A DNA stretch of 9,484 nucleotides, from the NCBI GenBank assembly GCA_009842375.1, contig VYFM01000174.1:1-9484 (forward strand). The letters run 5' to 3'. Positions within the stretch are counted from its first letter, which is position 1. Every line of letters starts with the position of its first letter. Below are positions 6,577-9,484 of this stretch, in pieces. The notes beneath the pieces are model-generated. The model did no database searches. It was not told the DNA's origin and was given only the letters and a program-made list of their open reading frames with translations. The stretch is from Candidatus Poribacteria bacterium (GTDB lineage: Bacteria > Poribacteria > WGA-4E > WGA-3G). Both the position numbers and the translations under genes were made by a program.

Positions 6577-8352
6577 ATGACACTAATATCTTTGTTTGAG
6601 CAGGCAATTCAAGATTACGGTGATAAACCCGCATTGGCACATAAACCGAAAGGTGGAACCTATCAAGATATATCTTACACCGAATTCGGAGAATCGGTAG
6701 ATGTTTTCAGCAAAGGACTAAATGCATTAGGGATACAAAAAGGTGATAGGGTAGCCATTCTATCCGAAAACCGTCCCGAATGGGCAATTACAGACTTCGG
6801 TATCCTAAAAGTTGGTGCAGTTAATGTGCCGATGTTTTCTACATTGACCGCAGTCCAAGTCGGATATATACTCAAAGATTCTGGTGCTAAAGTTATCTGT
6901 GTATCTACCAAAGATCAGTTGAAGAAGGTAATATCTATTCGCGATGAAGTGCCATCACTTGAGCACATCATTATCTATAATGAACTTGATGATGAAGTTC
7001 CAGCAGATGTAAGCCAATTTGTGGATATATGTAGTAAGGGTTCGGAGACAGATAGTTCTATAGAAACTGATATAGATGAATCCGATCTTGCGACGATAAT
7101 CTATACCTCTGGGACGACAGGAAACCCTAAAGGTGTCATGCTAACACATGCGAATTTTATTTCGAACTACAATGCTGCTAAATCACTGATTGATGTCACT
7201 GAAACTGACGTGTTGTTATCTTTCCTCCCATTATCGCATGTATTTGAACGTCTTGGAGGACACTATGTTCCTTTGTTTTCTGGTGCAAAGGTTGCGTATG
7301 CTGAAAGCACATTCACCGTCGCACAAAATATGCAGGACGTTTCTCCAACAGTAATGCTCAGTGTGCCGCGGTTATATGAGACAATGTACGACAGAGTATT
7401 ACGTGCTGTTCAAGCAGGTTCATCCCTTAAACAGAAGATATTCCACTGGGGTGTATCGGTCGGTTCAGCGGTAAGTTCAAAAATACAGCAGGGAGGAAAA
7501 CCTTCTGCGATATTGAAATTGAAACAAAGCATAGCAGACAAACTTGTTTTTGCGAAATTGAAGGCTGCGACAGGTGGGAGACTTCGATTTTTCGTATCTG
7601 GTGGGGCAGCATTGCCAAAATCAATTGCCGAATTCTTTCATGCAGCAGGAATTCTGATTCTGGAAGGATATGGTCTAACAGAAACTTCACCTATTATCAG
7701 TATGAACCATCCCGACAAATGGAAATTTGGTACTGTCGGAGCACCTATCCCTGGAATTGAAGTGAAAATCGCTGAAGATGGCGAGATTATCACTCGTGGA
7801 CCTCATGTAATGAAAGGGTATTTCAATAATGAAGAAGCTACCTCAGAGTCTATTGATTCAGATGGATGGTTCTACACTGGAGATATTGGCATTATTGACG
7901 AGAACGGGTTTATCCAGATTACTGATCGTAAGAAAAATATTATTGTCTTATCCAATGGTAAGAATGTAGCACCACAACCTATTGAGAGTCAATTGGTCCA
8001 GAGTTCTTTTATTAATCAGATAATGTTGGTAGGAAATGAACGAAAGAATATTGCTGCACTGATTGTACCGAATTTTGAGGCACTCAAATCGTGGGCATCA
8101 GAGAACGGTGTTGATACAACTGAGCTCTCAGAATTACTGAAAACACGTGAGGTGCAACAACTTATCCAAAGTGAGATACGGGAACGACTCACAGATTTTG
8201 CAGACTTTGAACAGGTCAGACGGTTTGCTTTGCTTGAAAAGGAATTCTCACAAGAAGAAGATGAGATGACCCCTACACTAAAGTTGAAACGGAACGTTAT
8301 TATAGAAAAGTATAGTGATGTGATAGAGGATATGTATCCTGAAGAATCGTAA
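6577..8352 (+). CDS. Long-chain fatty acid-CoA ligase (AMP-forming acyl-CoA synthetase)
   Basis: The enzyme activates long-chain fatty acids with ATP to acyl-adenylate and then acyl-CoA, feeding phospholipid synthesis or beta-oxidation, usually at the inner membrane face. From the ATG at 6577 it has 591 residues, typical for the family. Motifs (numbered from that ATG): the ATP-binding loop YTSGTTGNPKG (176-186); LPLSHVFER (217-225), typical of long-chain members; GYGLTETSP (364-372); YTGD (433-436); ITDRKKNIIVLSNGKNVAP (448-466), which holds the hinge; and MTPTLKLKR (564-572) with the C-terminal catalytic lysine. It is intact, with no signal peptide or clear transmembrane segment. The start is set by the AGGAGGGG site and the promoter at 6520-6548. 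It converges on the lipid kinase gene. It resembles FadD15-like bacterial enzymes more than E. coli FadD, an impression from motif style only. Confidence 0.95.
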   Translation: MTLISLFEQAIQDYGDKPALAHKPKGGTYQDISYTEFGESVDVFSKGLNALGIQKGDRVAILSENRPEWAITDFGILKVGAVNVPMFSTLTAVQVGYILKDSGAKVICVSTKDQLKKVISIRDEVPSLEHIIIYNELDDEVPADVSQFVDICSKGSETDSSIETDIDESDLATIIYTSGTTGNPKGVMLTHANFISNYNAAKSLIDVTETDVLLSFLPLSHVFERLGGHYVPLFSGAKVAYAESTFTVAQNMQDVSPTVMLSVPRLYETMYDRVLRAVQAGSSLKQKIFHWGVSVGSAVSSKIQQGGKPSAILKLKQSIADKLVFAKLKAATGGRLRFFVSGGAALPKSIAEFFHAAGILILEGYGLTETSPIISMNHPDKWKFGTVGAPIPGIEVKIAEDGEIITRGPHVMKGYFNNEEATSESIDSDGWFYTGDIGIIDENGFIQITDRKKNIIVLSNGKNVAPQPIESQLVQSSFINQIMLVGNERKNIAALIVPNFEALKSWASENGVDTTELSELLKTREVQQLIQSEIRERLTDFADFEQVRRFALLEKEFSQEEDEMTPTLKLKRNVIIEKYSDVIEDMYPEES

Positions 8353-8390
8353 TTATCTATCTGACAACGTCCTATTGCCATACTTCAAGT

Positions 8391-8423
8391 GCGGGTTAGG
8401 TTGACTTTGTAAAACCCACCCAC
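8391..8423. repeat. Imperfect inverted repeat between convergent genes
   Basis: GGGTT (8393-8397) pairs with AACCC (8413-8417) over a 15-base loop, and GTG/CAC outside can add three pairs. It sits in the 92-base gap between the two convergent stop codons, where a two-way terminator would be expected, but neither strand shows a proper T-run after the stem. It may instead be a worn copy of the GTAGGTT-type repeat. Confidence 0.3.
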
Positions 8424-8444
8424 AACTTTAGCAGTAAACATAAT

Positions 8445-9341
8445 TTAAGACGGCACAAGTACAGTCAGTCCGTGCTTGATAATCTCAATTGTGGCGGGAG
8501 TTTCGCACATCGGTTCGCCATCAGCATATAGGGTAACTGGTGGGTCGGTTTGTATTTTCAGACTACGAGTCTGATGGATATTCACTGCAGGATGAAAGAG
8601 ATGTCCTCCCCAGAAGAGCGTAACCATAAGCAGTAACACCGTAGAAGATGCAACCTCCCGAATGATACAGACATCAAAGACACCATCATCATACCGCGCA
8701 TTTGGTACAATCTTAAATCCTCCTCCGTAGCTGCTTGTACTACCCGTTGCAGCAAGTAGTATTGTCCCCTCATATACACCAAAATCACCCTCAATTCGGA
8801 CAGATGGACACTTGTATTGAGATAGTGTCGCAATAGCGGCGTAGATATAGGATGCTGTCCCTGAAAATGGGGTATTCCGTGCTGCAGCACGACGACTAAC
8901 CTCTGTGTCGTAACCACACGTGGTAATCGTTGTGAAATAGCGTTCTGTGCCATTTTCTGAATGAACGTACCCTAAGTCAATTTGCTTGGGCGTGCCGGTT
9001 AATAGTGTTTGTATGGCAGGCTGCGGTTTACGCGGTATTTTTAGAGCAGTAGCCAAATCATTACCTCTACCGCATGGAAGTATGCTTAACGTCACATCTG
9101 GAACTTTGGCAACACCGTTGACAATCTCGTGTAGTGTACCATCTCCCCCACAAGAAATTACCCACTTAATTCCATTTGATACCGCTTCTTGGGCAAAACG
9201 TTTCGCATCTCCAGCACCAGCGGTTAATTGGATTCGTCCTTTATGGTTGGCTGCTGTCAACTCTGTCAATGCTTGTTCAGCAACTAATTTTGCTCTGCCT
9301 TTGCCGGATATTGGATTTGCGATTAGGATGAAATTGTCCAT
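8445..9341 (-). CDS. YegS/DagK-type diacylglycerol (lipid) kinase
   Basis: This 298-residue protein belongs to the diacylglycerol kinase catalytic-domain family (YegS, BmrU, DgkB). These transfer phosphate from ATP to a lipid hydroxyl, often diacylglycerol, giving phosphatidic acid at the membrane. Motifs: ANPISGKGR (8-16), the nucleotide-binding GGDGTLHEIVNG (65-76), and PCGRGNDLA (89-97), where many relatives have GTGND or GTAND. GGGFKIVPNARYDDGVFDV (206-224) is the C-terminal-domain signature and YADGEP (272-277) the final one. Length is normal and all core motifs are present. The stretch TVLLLMVTLFWGG (234-246) is hydrophobic but lies in the fold and is probably not a membrane span. No strong Shine-Dalgarno precedes the ATG. 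It converges with the acyl-CoA synthetase gene. Diacylglycerol, sphingosine or another lipid could be the substrate. Confidence 0.93.
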   Translation of the reverse strand: MDNFILIANPISGKGRAKLVAEQALTELTAANHKGRIQLTAGAGDAKRFAQEAVSNGIKWVISCGGDGTLHEIVNGVAKVPDVTLSILPCGRGNDLATALKIPRKPQPAIQTLLTGTPKQIDLGYVHSENGTERYFTTITTCGYDTEVSRRAAARNTPFSGTASYIYAAIATLSQYKCPSVRIEGDFGVYEGTILLAATGSTSSYGGGFKIVPNARYDDGVFDVCIIREVASSTVLLLMVTLFWGGHLFHPAVNIHQTRSLKIQTDPPVTLYADGEPMCETPATIEIIKHGLTVLVPS

Positions 9342-9363
9342 ATTGGTTTTGTGATTATTTCAA

Positions 9364-9377
9364 ATTCAAATTTGAAT
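9364..9377. repeat. Perfect 14-bp palindrome upstream of the lipid kinase gene
   Basis: ATTCAAATTTGAAT is identical to its own reverse complement. It lies 23 bases upstream of the kinase start (minus strand), between that start and the predicted promoter, where a repressor or other dimeric regulator could bind. AT-rich palindromes also arise by chance, so this is only a candidate operator. Confidence 0.4.
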
Positions 9378-9464
9378 GTAAGAGATGCGTTTATTACACG
9401 TCTAAATAGCGTTTCTCTTAAAGATGTGTGGTTAAGATACTGTGTTAGGTTATCTATTCATTTT

Positions 9465-9473
9465 ATTATAGCA
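9465..9473 (-). promoter_or_regulatory. Predicted extended -10 promoter for the lipid kinase gene
   Basis: On the minus strand the sequence is TGCTATAAT, a perfect -10 hexamer with the TG extension that can replace a -35. The position of a -35 would fall at or beyond the window edge. Transcription would start near 9458 and give a leader of roughly 115 bases that includes the 14-bp palindrome. Confidence 0.4.
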
Positions 9474-9484
9474 ATCTTACCAAC

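Noticed and set aside
8986..9354. 122-codon plus-strand open frame over the lipid kinase
   Set aside because: It is antisense to the well-supported kinase motifs and has no domain of its own.
1..9484. CRISPR array, tRNA or rRNA genes
   Set aside because: No regularly spaced direct repeats, and no cloverleaf or rRNA-like sequence was seen by eye on either strand. A tRNA or Rfam scan would settle this.

Overview
The window looks like a bacterial chromosomal segment of moderate to low GC with mostly ordinary metabolic genes and one large unusual ATPase gene between them. A phytanoyl-CoA-dioxygenase-type enzyme sits beside an atypical NAD-dependent epimerase. Worn IS630 debris and short decayed repeats of the GTAGGTT / GCTTCG type are also present. 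Together these would fit Candidatus Poribacteria or a similar uncultured lineage. That is an inference from gene content only; no rRNA or marker gene is present.

Layout. Positions 1-830 are a graveyard. An IS630-family transposase, entering from the left, is broken by several frameshifts (1-375). A decayed coding stretch that I cannot name follows (423-715). Last comes the C-terminal tail of what looks like a restriction-modification type DNA methyltransferase (702-830), whose stop overlaps the next start as ATGA. Positions 827-2647 are a two-gene unit with an 18-base gap: an extended/atypical SDR epimerase and a PhyH-family Fe(II)/2-oxoglutarate dioxygenase, both with intact motifs. A 260-base spacer holds a repeat-like inverted structure and a good sigma70-type promoter (2810-2838).

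Positions 2908-6318 are the most interesting part. A 1070-codon open frame (from 3106) encodes a large P-loop ATPase with a cysteine cluster between Walker A and a DEAK Walker B, an SSTL helicase-like motif and two C-terminal helix-turn-helix units. Its reading frame continues upstream, in phase and coding-like, to an ATG at 2908 just below the promoter, and is interrupted by a single TAA at 2938. The gene is therefore either recently inactivated, translated from an internal start, or mis-sequenced at one base.

Positions 6577-8352 encode a long-chain acyl-CoA synthetase with its own promoter and a strong Shine-Dalgarno. These show that the start is the ATG at 6577 and not the upstream TTG. 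Convergent to it, 8445-9341 on the minus strand encodes a YegS/DagK-type lipid kinase. These last two are complete housekeeping lipid genes. The ATPase gene, with repeat remnants on both sides, looks like accessory cargo set among metabolic genes.
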